Shown here: in pieces, positions 14,704 through 22,863 of the stretch
Numbering within the stretch: position 1 is the stretch's first letter
How the letters are laid out: the number at the start of each line of letters is the position of its first letter
Position numbers and translations under genes: made by a program
Notes under the pieces: generated by a model
The model's database searches: none
What the model was told of the DNA's origin: nothing
The model's input: the letters and a program-made list of their open reading frames with translations, nothing else
From: Clostridia bacterium
Lineage (GTDB): Bacteria; Bacillota; Clostridia; Oscillospirales; CAG-382
DNA length: 35,745 bases
Direction of reading: 5' to 3'
NCBI GenBank assembly: GCA_017434845.1
Contig: JAFSGD010000001.1
Coordinates: forward strand, 1 to 35,745

Positions 14704-16455
14704 ATGGAAGATAACAGAAAAGTATTGCTTTCCGTTAAGGATCTTCACGTAAAGTTCCGCGTCCGCGGAAGAGTGCTCACCGCAATTCGCGGTATTTCGC
14801 TCGATCTTTACGAAAACGAATCGATCGCCATAGTCGGCGAGTCCGGCTCGGGCAAATCGGTTTTCACCAAGACCTTTGCGGGAATGCTTGAAACAAACGG
14901 TTTTATCAGTAACGGCTCTATCGTGTTTAACGATGAAGAGCTTGCTAAAACCTCGGTTGCGCTCACCTCGGGCGCAAAAAACGCCATCATCGCCGCTCAC
15001 AAAAAGCTTAATGAATATTCCGCGCTTGAAAACGGCGCAAAGCTTTTCAATGAGATCGAAGCTCTCAAGGCCGACGATGTCGCACGCCGTTCGCTCACCG
15101 AAGAAGAAGAGCAGTCCTTCGCCATTCGCTTAAAAGAGCTTCTCTATAAGAAGACCCAGGCGTTCAACGAAAAGCAGACCGTTGATCCTTCTAAGGAAAA
15201 GACGCGTGCAAAAGAACTTTCTTCGCTTATTTCCGAATACGAATCCGATATCAAGGCTCTCGAGGCAGAGAAGAAGGCGCTTGTTGCAAAGCGCAAGGCT
15301 GCCGTTGATGCCGATACGGAATATAAGAATGCGTTCAACGAAAAGCTCGCAAAATTATCAGATGAATACAAAATAAAAATTTCCTTTGATGTATCTCAGG
15401 AAGTTAAAGCGCGCAACCTTATCATCGCGAAGGAAATATATCTTTCGGTCGGAAGATATGGCTTTGTAAAGCGTCAAAAGCTTATAAAAGCGCTTCTTAA
15501 AGAAATGAAGAAGGCGATGCAAAAGGGCCTTGATCTCATGGATGAAAACGTGCGCAACGAGATATTCGATAACGTCGTTTTCCGTGTTAAGTATATCGAT
15601 GAGACCGAATCTGTGCTCAACGGCGTTTGCATTCTCAATCTTGCAAAGGTTCGCTATTCAAAAGACTGGAACCAGATCCGCGGCGGCAAGATCGCAACCG
15701 TTTTCCAAGACCCGATGACGTCGCTTAACCCGATCATAACCATCGGTAAGCAGATAACCTCGGTAATCTTAAAGCATCAGAATTGCTCTGAGATTGAAGC
15801 CCGTGCCCGCGCGCTCGAGCTTATGAAAAAGGTTGGAATTCCCAATGCCGAACAGCGCTTCGATGATTATCCCTTCCAGTATTCCGGCGGTATGAGACAG
15901 AGAATCGTTATCGCTATCGCTCTTTCCTGCCAGCCCAAGATACTCATCTGTGATGAGCCCACCACCGCGCTCGACGTTACAATTCAGGCGCAGATCCTCA
16001 AGCTCATCAAGGATCTTCAAAAGGAATTCGGCTACACCATCGTGTTCATAACCCACGACCTTGGTGTCGTTGCGAATATTGCCGATCGCGTTGCCGTGCT
16101 TTATGCAGGCCAGATGATCGAGCTTGGCAACGTTGAAGAGGTATTCTATGATCCCCGTCATCCTTACACTTGGGCTCTGCTTTCCTCTTTGCCTCAGCTT
16201 GCCGAGCGCAATACCAAGCTCTATTCCATTTCTGGCACACCGCCTTCTCTCTATAACGAGATCGTCGGCGATTCGTTTGCGCCCAGAAACCCCTATTGCC
16301 TTAAGGTAGACACTCTTAAAGAGCCGCCCATGTTCAAGGTAACCGACACTCACTATGCAAAAACATGGCTGCTCGATCCCCGTGCGCCCAAGATTGAAAA
16401 GCCTGAAATCATTCAGGATATCCACGAAAAGCTTCAGCGCACGTTCAACATTTAA
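14704..16455 (+). CDS. oppD: Oligopeptide ABC transporter ATPase OppD with a long helical insertion
   Basis: A 583-residue ATPase; ordinary OppD is about 330-350. Walker A GESGSGKS is at 45-52, but the Q-loop (ATVFQDPMTSLNP, Gln335) comes only after about 235 inserted residues (about 84-318). The insertion is rich in Lys, Glu, Ala and Leu and looks helical to coiled-coil. Signature YSGGMRQR 393-400, Walker B ILICDEP 413-419 and His451 are intact, so ATP hydrolysis is expected. The C-terminal OppD domain is present (HPYTWALLSSLPQL), but the cysteine cluster is reduced: the usual GC-FAPRCP reads GDSFAPRNPYC. Cytoplasmic, partner of OppF. Confidence 0.93.
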   Translation: MEDNRKVLLSVKDLHVKFRVRGRVLTAIRGISLDLYENESIAIVGESGSGKSVFTKTFAGMLETNGFISNGSIVFNDEELAKTSVALTSGAKNAIIAAHKKLNEYSALENGAKLFNEIEALKADDVARRSLTEEEEQSFAIRLKELLYKKTQAFNEKQTVDPSKEKTRAKELSSLISEYESDIKALEAEKKALVAKRKAAVDADTEYKNAFNEKLAKLSDEYKIKISFDVSQEVKARNLIIAKEIYLSVGRYGFVKRQKLIKALLKEMKKAMQKGLDLMDENVRNEIFDNVVFRVKYIDETESVLNGVCILNLAKVRYSKDWNQIRGGKIATVFQDPMTSLNPIITIGKQITSVILKHQNCSEIEARARALELMKKVGIPNAEQRFDDYPFQYSGGMRQRIVIAIALSCQPKILICDEPTTALDVTIQAQILKLIKDLQKEFGYTIVFITHDLGVVANIADRVAVLYAGQMIELGNVEEVFYDPRHPYTWALLSSLPQLAERNTKLYSISGTPPSLYNEIVGDSFAPRNPYCLKVDTLKEPPMFKVTDTHYAKTWLLDPRAPKIEKPEIIQDIHEKLQRTFNI

Positions 16456-16470
16456 AAGGAGGAAAACGGT

Positions 16471-17775
16471 TTGTCAAACAGTAACGAAACCAAAAAACGC
16501 GTTAGCCATTTGCCCGAACACGGTCCTCTTGACGAAAACGGCAGAGAAATTCTGCTTTCGTTAAAAAATGTTGATATTACCTTCGGTAAGGGTGATAACG
16601 CGGTTAAAGCGGTTAAAAACGCAAGCTTCGATATCTATAAGGGCGAAACCTTCTCGCTCGTTGGCGAATCGGGCTCGGGTAAAACCACGATCGGCCGTGC
16701 CGTTATTCGCGTTAATCCCTGCGCAAAGGGCGAAATCTTTTATAAAGGCGTTAAAATATCGGGCAAGCTTCCTCGCAAGCTTGATCGTGAGGTTATCAGA
16801 AATATTCAAATGGTCTTCCAGGATCCCGCCGCTTCGCTTAACGAGCGCGCAACCGTAGACTATATCATTTCCGAGGGTCTCTATAACTTCCACTTGTTTA
16901 AAAATGAAGAAGAACGCGTTCGCAAGGTCGAAAAAATGATTGAAGAGGTTGGCTTGCTTCCCGAGCATCTAACCCGCTATCCCCACGAGTTCTCGGGCGG
17001 ACAGCGTCAGAGAATCGGTATTGCAAGAGCAATGGTAATGGAGCCTGAGCTTGTCGTTGCCGACGAGCCTATTTCTGCGCTCGACGTTTCGATTCGTGCT
17101 CAGGTTCTCAACCTGCTTAAAAAGTTCCAGAAGGAACGCAACGTAACCTATCTCTTCATCGCACACGACCTTTCGATCGTTCGCTTCATTTCCGACAGAA
17201 TCGGCGTTATCTATAAGGGCAACATCGTCGAGGTTGCCGATGCGGAAGAGCTCTTCAATTTCCCGCTTCATCCCTATACAAGATCGCTCATTTCCGCAAT
17301 TCCGATACCCGATCCTCTTCTCGAAAAGAAAAAGGTGCTCTTCACCTACGATCCTTCGGTTCATGATTATTCAAAGGAACAGCCCGAGCTCGTTTGTATC
17401 GGACATAACCATTATGTTTACGGTAACAGCGCAGAGATCGAGGAATACACCCGCATCCGCGAAAGCGGCGTTCCTCTTAAATCCATAACCATCGCCGAAA
17501 GCGAAGAAGAGCTCGAAGCCGCAAGCACCGAAGAGCAAACCGTTGCAGGCGCAGATTCGATCCTCGATGCACCTCTTCACGATACCGGAAATAAGCTTTA
17601 CAGCATCGGTTCGTTCTTGCTTCCTATTTTGGGTCTTATTGCAGGATTCATATTCAAGAAGCATAATTATATCAGAAACTTCAAGGCTTGCAAAAAGGGT
17701 GCTATCGCCGGTCTTGCAACCTTTGGCGGAATAGTGGCATTGTTCCTGCTGTTCCTGTTGATAGCAACTCTTTAA
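16471..17775 (+). CDS. oppF: Oligopeptide ABC transporter ATPase OppF with C-terminal membrane anchor
   Basis: A 434-residue ATPase; ordinary OppF is about 310-330. Walker A GESGSGKT 65-72, Q-loop region [12 protein letters not shown], signature FSGGQRQR 174-181, Walker B LVVADEP 194-200 and His232 are intact. After the nucleotide-binding domain comes an acidic linker (about 340-370) and two hydrophobic helices (about 378-395 and 409-432). These would tether the subunit to the membrane independently of the permeases. The usual C-terminal cysteine motif is not seen; [20 protein letters not shown] stands in its place. The start is TTG at 16471, set by AAGGAGG at 16456-16462; no ATG fits better. 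Confidence 0.92.
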   Translation: MSNSNETKKRVSHLPEHGPLDENGREILLSLKNVDITFGKGDNAVKAVKNASFDIYKGETFSLVGESGSGKTTIGRAVIRVNPCAKGEIFYKGVKISGKLPRKLDREVIRNIQMVFQDPAASLNERATVDYIISEGLYNFHLFKNEEERVRKVEKMIEEVGLLPEHLTRYPHEFSGGQRQRIGIARAMVMEPELVVADEPISALDVSIRAQVLNLLKKFQKERNVTYLFIAHDLSIVRFISDRIGVIYKGNIVEVADAEELFNFPLHPYTRSLISAIPIPDPLLEKKKVLFTYDPSVHDYSKEQPELVCIGHNHYVYGNSAEIEEYTRIRESGVPLKSITIAESEEELEAASTEEQTVAGADSILDAPLHDTGNKLYSIGSFLLPILGLIAGFIFKKHNYIRNFKACKKGAIAGLATFGGIVALFLLFLLIATL

Positions 17776-17782
17776 TCGGTTT

Positions 17783-19030
17783 ATGGGTCTGTTTAACAGA
17801 AAACCGAAGCCGGTTGAGAACATCGAGGTTTCGGTATATCGTCCAAAGCTTAGGCTTGCGATAGTTCTCGGATTTCTGCTGATCGGCTTTATTGCCCTTG
17901 GCATCGGCTTGTTCGGCTTGTTGAATAAAAACAACGGCTGGACAGCCATTGAAATGACCGAGAAGCATCCCGAAATCGAATCCGAGCTTATATTCAACTA
18001 CAATCTCGGCAAAAGCGGCGTTAAAGCAACCGCCGAATATAAATCCATTTCGGCTCTTTATCAAGCCGAGGCAACAAAAGCATACCGCGTTTTCCATGCA
18101 ACTGAGGAATTCGAGGGAGTAAACAATCTTTCAACTCTTTCGTCTAATATCAACAAGGCGTTTGAAGTCGATCCCCTGCTTTATAACGCTTTGAAAATGT
18201 TAGAGGAAGAGGGAAGCCGTTTGATCTATCTCGCGCCTCTTTACAGCGAGCATGAAAGCCTTTGCATAAGCGAGCAAGACAGCTTTGCAGAGCTTCACGA
18301 TCCTGCGCTTAACAAAGAAGCCGCAGAATACAGCTTGGAAATATTGAAATATGCAATGAACCCCGACATGATCACGCTTGAGCTCCTCGAGGGCAATCGT
18401 GTAAGGCTTCGTGTTGCAAAGGTTTATCAGGATTTTGCCGAAGAAAACGAGATAACAAGCTTTGTTGACCTCTATTGGTTAAAAAACGCTTTTGTCGTTG
18501 ATGCGGTCGCCGATGCAATGATAAGCAACGGATACACCAACGGAAATATAACTTCTTTCGATGGCTTTACCCGCAATTTTGATAATTCGGGCGAGGAGTA
18601 TTCCATGAATGTTTTCAACTGCCGCGAAAGGCTTATTTATCCCGCGGGTGCGGTTAAATACAAGGGCGCTTCGGCGTTTGTGGCTTTCCGCAACTATCCG
18701 ATGAGCGATCGAGACGGGTTCCGCTATTACACGTATTCAAACGGAAATATCGTGAACCCCTATATAAACACCGCAAACGGATTCAGTAACACCAATAACA
18801 GCGAGCTTTTGGTTGCGTCGAAAACCAAGGGCTGTGCCGAAACGGCGTTAAAGGCGTTTGAATGCTTCGTTTCCGAAGAGCTTGGCGCTGATGCACTTAA
18901 GGATCTTCTTGCCGAAGATATCGCGTCGGTTTGGTGTGAGGAAACAACGGTTGTTTATAACAGCGATGAATTTCCCATCGGTGTAACCTTCTCCGAAGGC
19001 GGCGTTGCATATTCATCTAAAAAAGCATAA
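17783..19030 (+). CDS. Membrane-anchored ApbE-like protein, probably not a flavin transferase
   Basis: A 415-residue protein with one transmembrane helix (about 24-46) and an outside domain. Its plan follows ApbE (FAD:protein FMN transferase): FEGVNNLSTLSSNIN near 110-124 matches the 'S.ls.iN' start, FVDLYWLKNAFVVDAVADAM near 227-246 matches 'lDlGgiaKGyavD', and FRYYTYSNGNIVNPYINTANG near 313-333 matches the 'hIiDPkTG' region. KTKGCAETALKAF (347-359) matches the metal-binding 'aDalsTalf' helix. The His of HxIDP and the D/T of the metal site are replaced, so FMN transfer is doubtful. It starts eight bases after oppF with no good ribosome binding site, suggesting translational coupling. Role unknown, perhaps an Opp accessory protein. 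Confidence 0.75.
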   Translation: MGLFNRKPKPVENIEVSVYRPKLRLAIVLGFLLIGFIALGIGLFGLLNKNNGWTAIEMTEKHPEIESELIFNYNLGKSGVKATAEYKSISALYQAEATKAYRVFHATEEFEGVNNLSTLSSNINKAFEVDPLLYNALKMLEEEGSRLIYLAPLYSEHESLCISEQDSFAELHDPALNKEAAEYSLEILKYAMNPDMITLELLEGNRVRLRVAKVYQDFAEENEITSFVDLYWLKNAFVVDAVADAMISNGYTNGNITSFDGFTRNFDNSGEEYSMNVFNCRERLIYPAGAVKYKGASAFVAFRNYPMSDRDGFRYYTYSNGNIVNPYINTANGFSNTNNSELLVASKTKGCAETALKAFECFVSEELGADALKDLLAEDIASVWCEETTVVYNSDEFPIGVTFSEGGVAYSSKKA

Positions 19031-19037
19031 CTATCCG

Positions 19038-19065
19038 AAAAGCGGCTCGAAAGGGTCGCTTTTTG
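19038..19065 (+). terminator. Terminator of the opp operon
   Basis: AAAAGCGGCTC pairs with GGGTCGCTTTT (with G-T pairs) around a GAAA loop and ends in a T run, just after the stop at 19030. Confidence 0.85.
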
Positions 19066-19067
19066 TA

Positions 19068-19096
19068 TTGATATTATCAAATTATCGTGTTATAAT
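19068..19096 (+). promoter_or_regulatory. Promoter of the GNAT-NIF3/pepF operon
   Basis: TTGATA at 19068-19073, 17-base spacer, TATAAT at 19091-19096, directly after the opp terminator. Confidence 0.78.
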
Positions 19097-19120
19097 AAAT
19101 AATTGAACGGAGGTGTATGT

Positions 19121-20395
19121 ATGAATTTCAGGTTTATTGAAAACGCTCGGTTCGAGGATTTTGCAAGGCCTTTGTTCGATATACTTTTCGATAATATGTC
19201 TTCGGTAACGCCTTTTGAATCAAGCCGAGAAACCGAATTTCAAGCTTGGCGCGATGCCGTAGGGGAGGGAATGAAATCCCCAAAGCGCCACATTGTGCTT
19301 ATTGAAAGCAATAACGAAGCAATCGGCTTTTTTCAGTATTACACCAATAACGAAGTTTTTTGTATGGAGGAAATACAAATAAAGCCCGAGCATCGAAGCG
19401 GCGAAGCTTTTCGCGCTCTTTACGGGTTTGTTCTCGAAAGGCTTCCGAAACGGATTCGCAGGGTGGTTGCATTTGCCGATAAAAGAAATGAAAAATCCAT
19501 TTCTGTTCTCAAGCATCTCGGTCTTGAAATATGCGGCAAGATAAACGAAAACCTGTATAGGCTCGAGGGCAGCTTTAAAGCTTTGCGTAATTGGTTTTAT
19601 AAGGATGAAATAATGACAGCAAACGAAATTTTCCAAAAAGTGCTCGAACGCGCTAATTGTATTCGCACCGAAACCTGCGACGGATTGATTTTCGGCGATG
19701 AAAGCAAAACGGTTAATAAGGTTGGCGTGTGCTTTAAGCTAACTGTTGACGTTATACGCAAAGCGGTCGAGAAAAGCGTTGATATGATCATAACCCACGA
19801 GCCCTCGTTCGGCGCATGGGATAATATCGAAGGCGTGTTCGGCTATGATATAAAAAAGCTCGAGCTGTTAAAGCAAAGCGGAATTACGGTTTACCGATAT
19901 CACGACCATTGTCATGATTCAACACCCGATTATATCCACGAGGGCTTTATCCGCACGGTCGGCTTAAATATCGAAAAGAGCTATGAACGCGATTGGCTCG
20001 GTATTTCAAAATATGATCTTAAAGAGCCGATAACCGCTCGCGAGCTGGGATTGCTTATAAAAGAAAAGCTTTCGCTTGATGCGGTAAGAACAGTAGGTAA
20101 TATTGATTTTCCCGTTAAAAGCATATATCTCGGCTTGGGAAGCGTTGGTGTAAAGCACGTTGATTTTCTTCGCGAGCCGGGCGGCGATCTGTTTATAAGC
20201 GGCGAGATATTCGAGGTTTGCGATCTTGAGTATATTCGCGATGCCTGCGCTCTCGGTGAAAACAAAGCCGTGCTGTTGCTCGGTCATTACGGTGCGGAAT
20301 ATGCGGGAATGCGATATTTTGCCGAAGAGCTTAACGAAAGCCTTATTGAAACCGTTTATTTGGATAGCGGCGAGGTTTTCGGCGTTTTGAAATAA
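19121..20395 (+). CDS. GNAT acetyltransferase fused to NIF3/DUF34 metal-binding domain
   Basis: A 424-residue cytoplasmic fusion. Residues 1-155 look like a GNAT N-acetyltransferase (EAIGFFQYYTNN, then MEEIQIKPEHRSGEAFRALY as the acetyl-CoA region, and NEKSISVLKHLGLE). Residues 165-424 are NIF3/DUF34 (YbgI/YqfO family, dinuclear metal proteins of unclear biochemical role). Likely metal ligands are His226 (ITHEP, where the family often has HH), the HDHCHD cluster at 261-266, and GHYGAE with His389 and Glu393. The ATG at 19121 is set by AACGGAGG; a TTG at 19103 lies before that site. An internal in-frame ATG at 19613 has its own AAGGA site seven bases upstream and could yield NIF3 alone. Followed 28 bases later by pepF. 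Confidence 0.85.
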   Translation: MNFRFIENARFEDFARPLFDILFDNMSSVTPFESSRETEFQAWRDAVGEGMKSPKRHIVLIESNNEAIGFFQYYTNNEVFCMEEIQIKPEHRSGEAFRALYGFVLERLPKRIRRVVAFADKRNEKSISVLKHLGLEICGKINENLYRLEGSFKALRNWFYKDEIMTANEIFQKVLERANCIRTETCDGLIFGDESKTVNKVGVCFKLTVDVIRKAVEKSVDMIITHEPSFGAWDNIEGVFGYDIKKLELLKQSGITVYRYHDHCHDSTPDYIHEGFIRTVGLNIEKSYERDWLGISKYDLKEPITARELGLLIKEKLSLDAVRTVGNIDFPVKSIYLGLGSVGVKHVDFLREPGGDLFISGEIFEVCDLEYIRDACALGENKAVLLLGHYGAEYAGMRYFAEELNESLIETVYLDSGEVFGVLK

Positions 20396-20423
20396 TTTTA
20401 TCATATAAATCGGAGGAACAAAA

Positions 20424-22220
20424 ATGGCACAGAAGATCTTAAAAAGAAGCGAGGTTGCGGTTGAAAACACCTGGAACCTTGCCGATATGTTCGAAAGCGA
20501 CGATGCATGGCTTAAGGAATACGAAGCATTAAAGGAATTTCCCGGAAAAATCGCCGCATTCAAGGGCAAGCTGGGCGAAAGTGCGGCAGGCCTGCTTGAA
20601 TTTTTGCGCTTTGAGGATGAAATCGACGTTCGCCTTTCGGTTTTCTACGGCTATGCAAACTGCAAGGGCGATGAAGATACCGCAAACGGATTTTATCAGG
20701 ACCTTCGCGGTAAGGCAATGAGCACCTATATTGCCATTTCTAGCGCGGGCTCTTTTGCAACACCCGAAATTATGGCAATTCCCGAAGAAACCCTAAAGGG
20801 CTTTTTCGAAGAAGAAAAAGAGCTTGAAACCTATCGCAGAGTTATTCACAGCATTCGTCGCCGTGCGGCACATGTTTTAAGCCCCGAATGCGAAAAGCTT
20901 CTTGCTTCTGCAGGCGAAATGGCAGACGGTCCCGACAATATCGTCGGAATACTTCGCAACGCTGACCTCAAATTCCCCTCGGTAACCGATCCCGAAGGCA
21001 ACGAGCTTCCCTTAACCGGCGGTTCCTTTGTTCCTTATCTCGAAAGCGATAACGTAGAATTTCGTAAGCAGGTCTTCGAAACCTATTATAACCGTCTCGG
21101 TGAGTTCAAAAACACCATTGCGGCAACTCTCGACGCACAGTTCAAGCAGCTTCGCTTCTTCGCCGAAGCGCGTAAATACAATTCAACCCTCGAAGCCTCG
21201 CTCGATCGCACCGAGGTTCCCGTTGAGGTATACCATAACCTTATTCAAGCGGTTCATAATAATCTCGATAAAATGTATAGCTACGTTGCGCTTCGCAAAA
21301 AGCTTTTGGGAGTTGATGAGCTTCATATGTATGACGTTTACACCCCGATCGTTGCCGATGCCGCATCCGAGATAAGCTATGAAGAAGCAAAGGAAAACGT
21401 TCTCGAGGCACTTCAGGTTCTCGGCGAGGATTACGTCGAGCTTCTCAAGGAGGGCTTCAACAACCGTTGGATCGACGTTTACGAAAACGAAGGCAAGCGC
21501 GGAGGTGCATATTCCTCGGGCAACAGCCGTCCTCATCCCTATGTTCTTCTCAACCATAAGGATAACCTCGACAGCATGTTCACCCTCGCTCATGAAATGG
21601 GCCATGCGCTTCACAGCTATCACAGCACTCATAATCAGCCCATTTGCACAAGCGATTATGTTATTTTCGTTGCCGAGGTTGCATCGACCTGTAACGAAAT
21701 ATTGCTTATGCGCCACCTTCTTTCCAAAACCACCGATAAAAAGGAACGCGCATATCTTATCAATCATTTCCTCGATCAGTTCAAGGGCACCATCTATCGC
21801 CAGACAATGTTCGCCGAATTCGAGCTCGAAATGGGCAAAATGTCCGAAAGCGGTCAGACCCTCACGGCAGACGCACTTTCTGCTAAATACCATGAGCTCA
21901 ACAAGCTTTATTTCGGTTCCGATATGGTTTCGGATGACGGTATAGCTCTCGAATGGGCAAGAATTCCTCACTTCTTCTATAACTATTACGTGTTCCAGTA
22001 TGCAACCGGATTTTCTGCCGCAGTTGCGATAGCTTCGCGTATTCTCGAGGAAGGAAAGCCCGCTGTTGACGATTACAAACGCTTCCTTTCGGGCGGAAGC
22101 AGCACCGATCCTATCTCGCTTCTTAAGATCGCAGGCGTTGATATGAGCTCTCCCGAACCCATCAATTCGGCTTTGAAGCTGTTTGGTGATCTTATCAAAG
22201 AAATGGAAACTTTAATATAA
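20424..22220 (+). CDS. pepF: Oligoendopeptidase F (M3 zinc metallopeptidase)
   Basis: A 598-residue cytoplasmic zinc peptidase that cuts short peptides, usually after import. The zinc site HEMGH is at 390-394, with the third ligand Glu418 in the VAEVAST segment. Full family length (about 600), no signal peptide. The N-terminal helical lid begins TWNLADMFES, as in PepF. Ribosome binding site CGGAGGAAC before the ATG. It is the second gene of an operon with the GNAT-NIF3 fusion and lies 1.4 kb beyond the opp operon, so it may process peptides brought in by that transporter (inference from position and family role). Confidence 0.96.
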   Translation: MAQKILKRSEVAVENTWNLADMFESDDAWLKEYEALKEFPGKIAAFKGKLGESAAGLLEFLRFEDEIDVRLSVFYGYANCKGDEDTANGFYQDLRGKAMSTYIAISSAGSFATPEIMAIPEETLKGFFEEEKELETYRRVIHSIRRRAAHVLSPECEKLLASAGEMADGPDNIVGILRNADLKFPSVTDPEGNELPLTGGSFVPYLESDNVEFRKQVFETYYNRLGEFKNTIAATLDAQFKQLRFFAEARKYNSTLEASLDRTEVPVEVYHNLIQAVHNNLDKMYSYVALRKKLLGVDELHMYDVYTPIVADAASEISYEEAKENVLEALQVLGEDYVELLKEGFNNRWIDVYENEGKRGGAYSSGNSRPHPYVLLNHKDNLDSMFTLAHEMGHALHSYHSTHNQPICTSDYVIFVAEVASTCNEILLMRHLLSKTTDKKERAYLINHFLDQFKGTIYRQTMFAEFELEMGKMSESGQTLTADALSAKYHELNKLYFGSDMVSDDGIALEWARIPHFFYNYYVFQYATGFSAAVAIASRILEEGKPAVDDYKRFLSGGSSTDPISLLKIAGVDMSSPEPINSALKLFGDLIKEMETLI

Positions 22221-22228
22221 ATGAGAAT

Positions 22229-22258
22229 AAAGGAGCTGTTACTAAACAGCTCCTTTAA
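22229..22258 (+). terminator. Terminator after pepF
   Basis: AAAGGAGCTGTT pairs with AACAGCTCCTTT around an ACTA loop, directly after the pepF stop. The trailing T run is short. Confidence 0.85.
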
Positions 22259-22325
22259 TAATCTCATAACCCATGTCCGTTTTTCTTCACTTTTGCGGTT
22301 ATATTAAGTGAAAGGGGTGGTAATT

Positions 22326-22853
22326 ATGATTTTGTTTTCGACCATGAACGAAGAGTGCGACAACGCAATATGCGAATTGGCTCAGGGAAACAAAAATGCC
22401 TTGTCGGTCATCTATCGCGAATACGGAAGAATGATATATTCGGTTGGCTATAATATCGTAAAAAACAATGCCGATGCCGAGGACGTGCTTCAGGAAACGA
22501 TGATGAAGATATTAAAGCAGGCTCATACCTACCGCCGCGGAACGAATCCAAAAGCATGGGTGATGTCTATCGCCCGAAGCTGTGCGATAGATATTGCAAA
22601 AAAACAAAACGACACTTCGCCCTTGGAGGATGTTGAATTTGCCGTCGGAGCAAACGAATCGGCCGATGAAATGCTCTTGATAAAAGATGCAATGAAAAGG
22701 CTTTCTGCCGAAGAGCGAACGGTTATTAATCTTAAATTATATGTCGGGCTTTCTCATTCCGAGATAGCGTCTGTGCTTGGAATTAACCTGTTCGCCGTTC
22801 AAAAGAAATACCGCAGAGCATTGGCAAAGCTTAAAAAATATTGCGAGGAATAG
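22326..22853 (+). CDS. ECF-type RNA polymerase sigma factor
   Basis: A 175-residue sigma-70 family protein of ECF size. Region 2 runs from about 12 to 90 (NALSVIYREYGRMIYSVGYN, DAEDVLQETMMKIL, then the KAWVMSIARSCAID element). Region 4 helix-turn-helix is near 120-170 (LSAEERTVINLKLYVGLSHSEIA, then FAVQKKYRRALAKLKKY). I chose the ATG at 22326, seven bases after AAAGGGGTGG; a GTG at 22308 lies before that site. The next gene, 10 bases on, encodes a membrane protein fitting a cognate anti-sigma factor. No obvious autoregulated ECF promoter was recognised upstream. Confidence 0.92.
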   Translation: MILFSTMNEECDNAICELAQGNKNALSVIYREYGRMIYSVGYNIVKNNADAEDVLQETMMKILKQAHTYRRGTNPKAWVMSIARSCAIDIAKKQNDTSPLEDVEFAVGANESADEMLLIKDAMKRLSAEERTVINLKLYVGLSHSEIASVLGINLFAVQKKYRRALAKLKKYCEE

Positions 22854-22863
22854 GAGGATGGAT

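Noticed and set aside
19613-20395. NIF3 as a separate gene
   Set aside because: The upstream GNAT-coding sequence runs into it in frame without a stop, so a fusion is the simpler call. The internal start is recorded as a finding.
22259-22325. Autoregulated ECF promoter before the sigma gene
   Set aside because: No AAC-type -35 with a suitable -10 could be identified with confidence.
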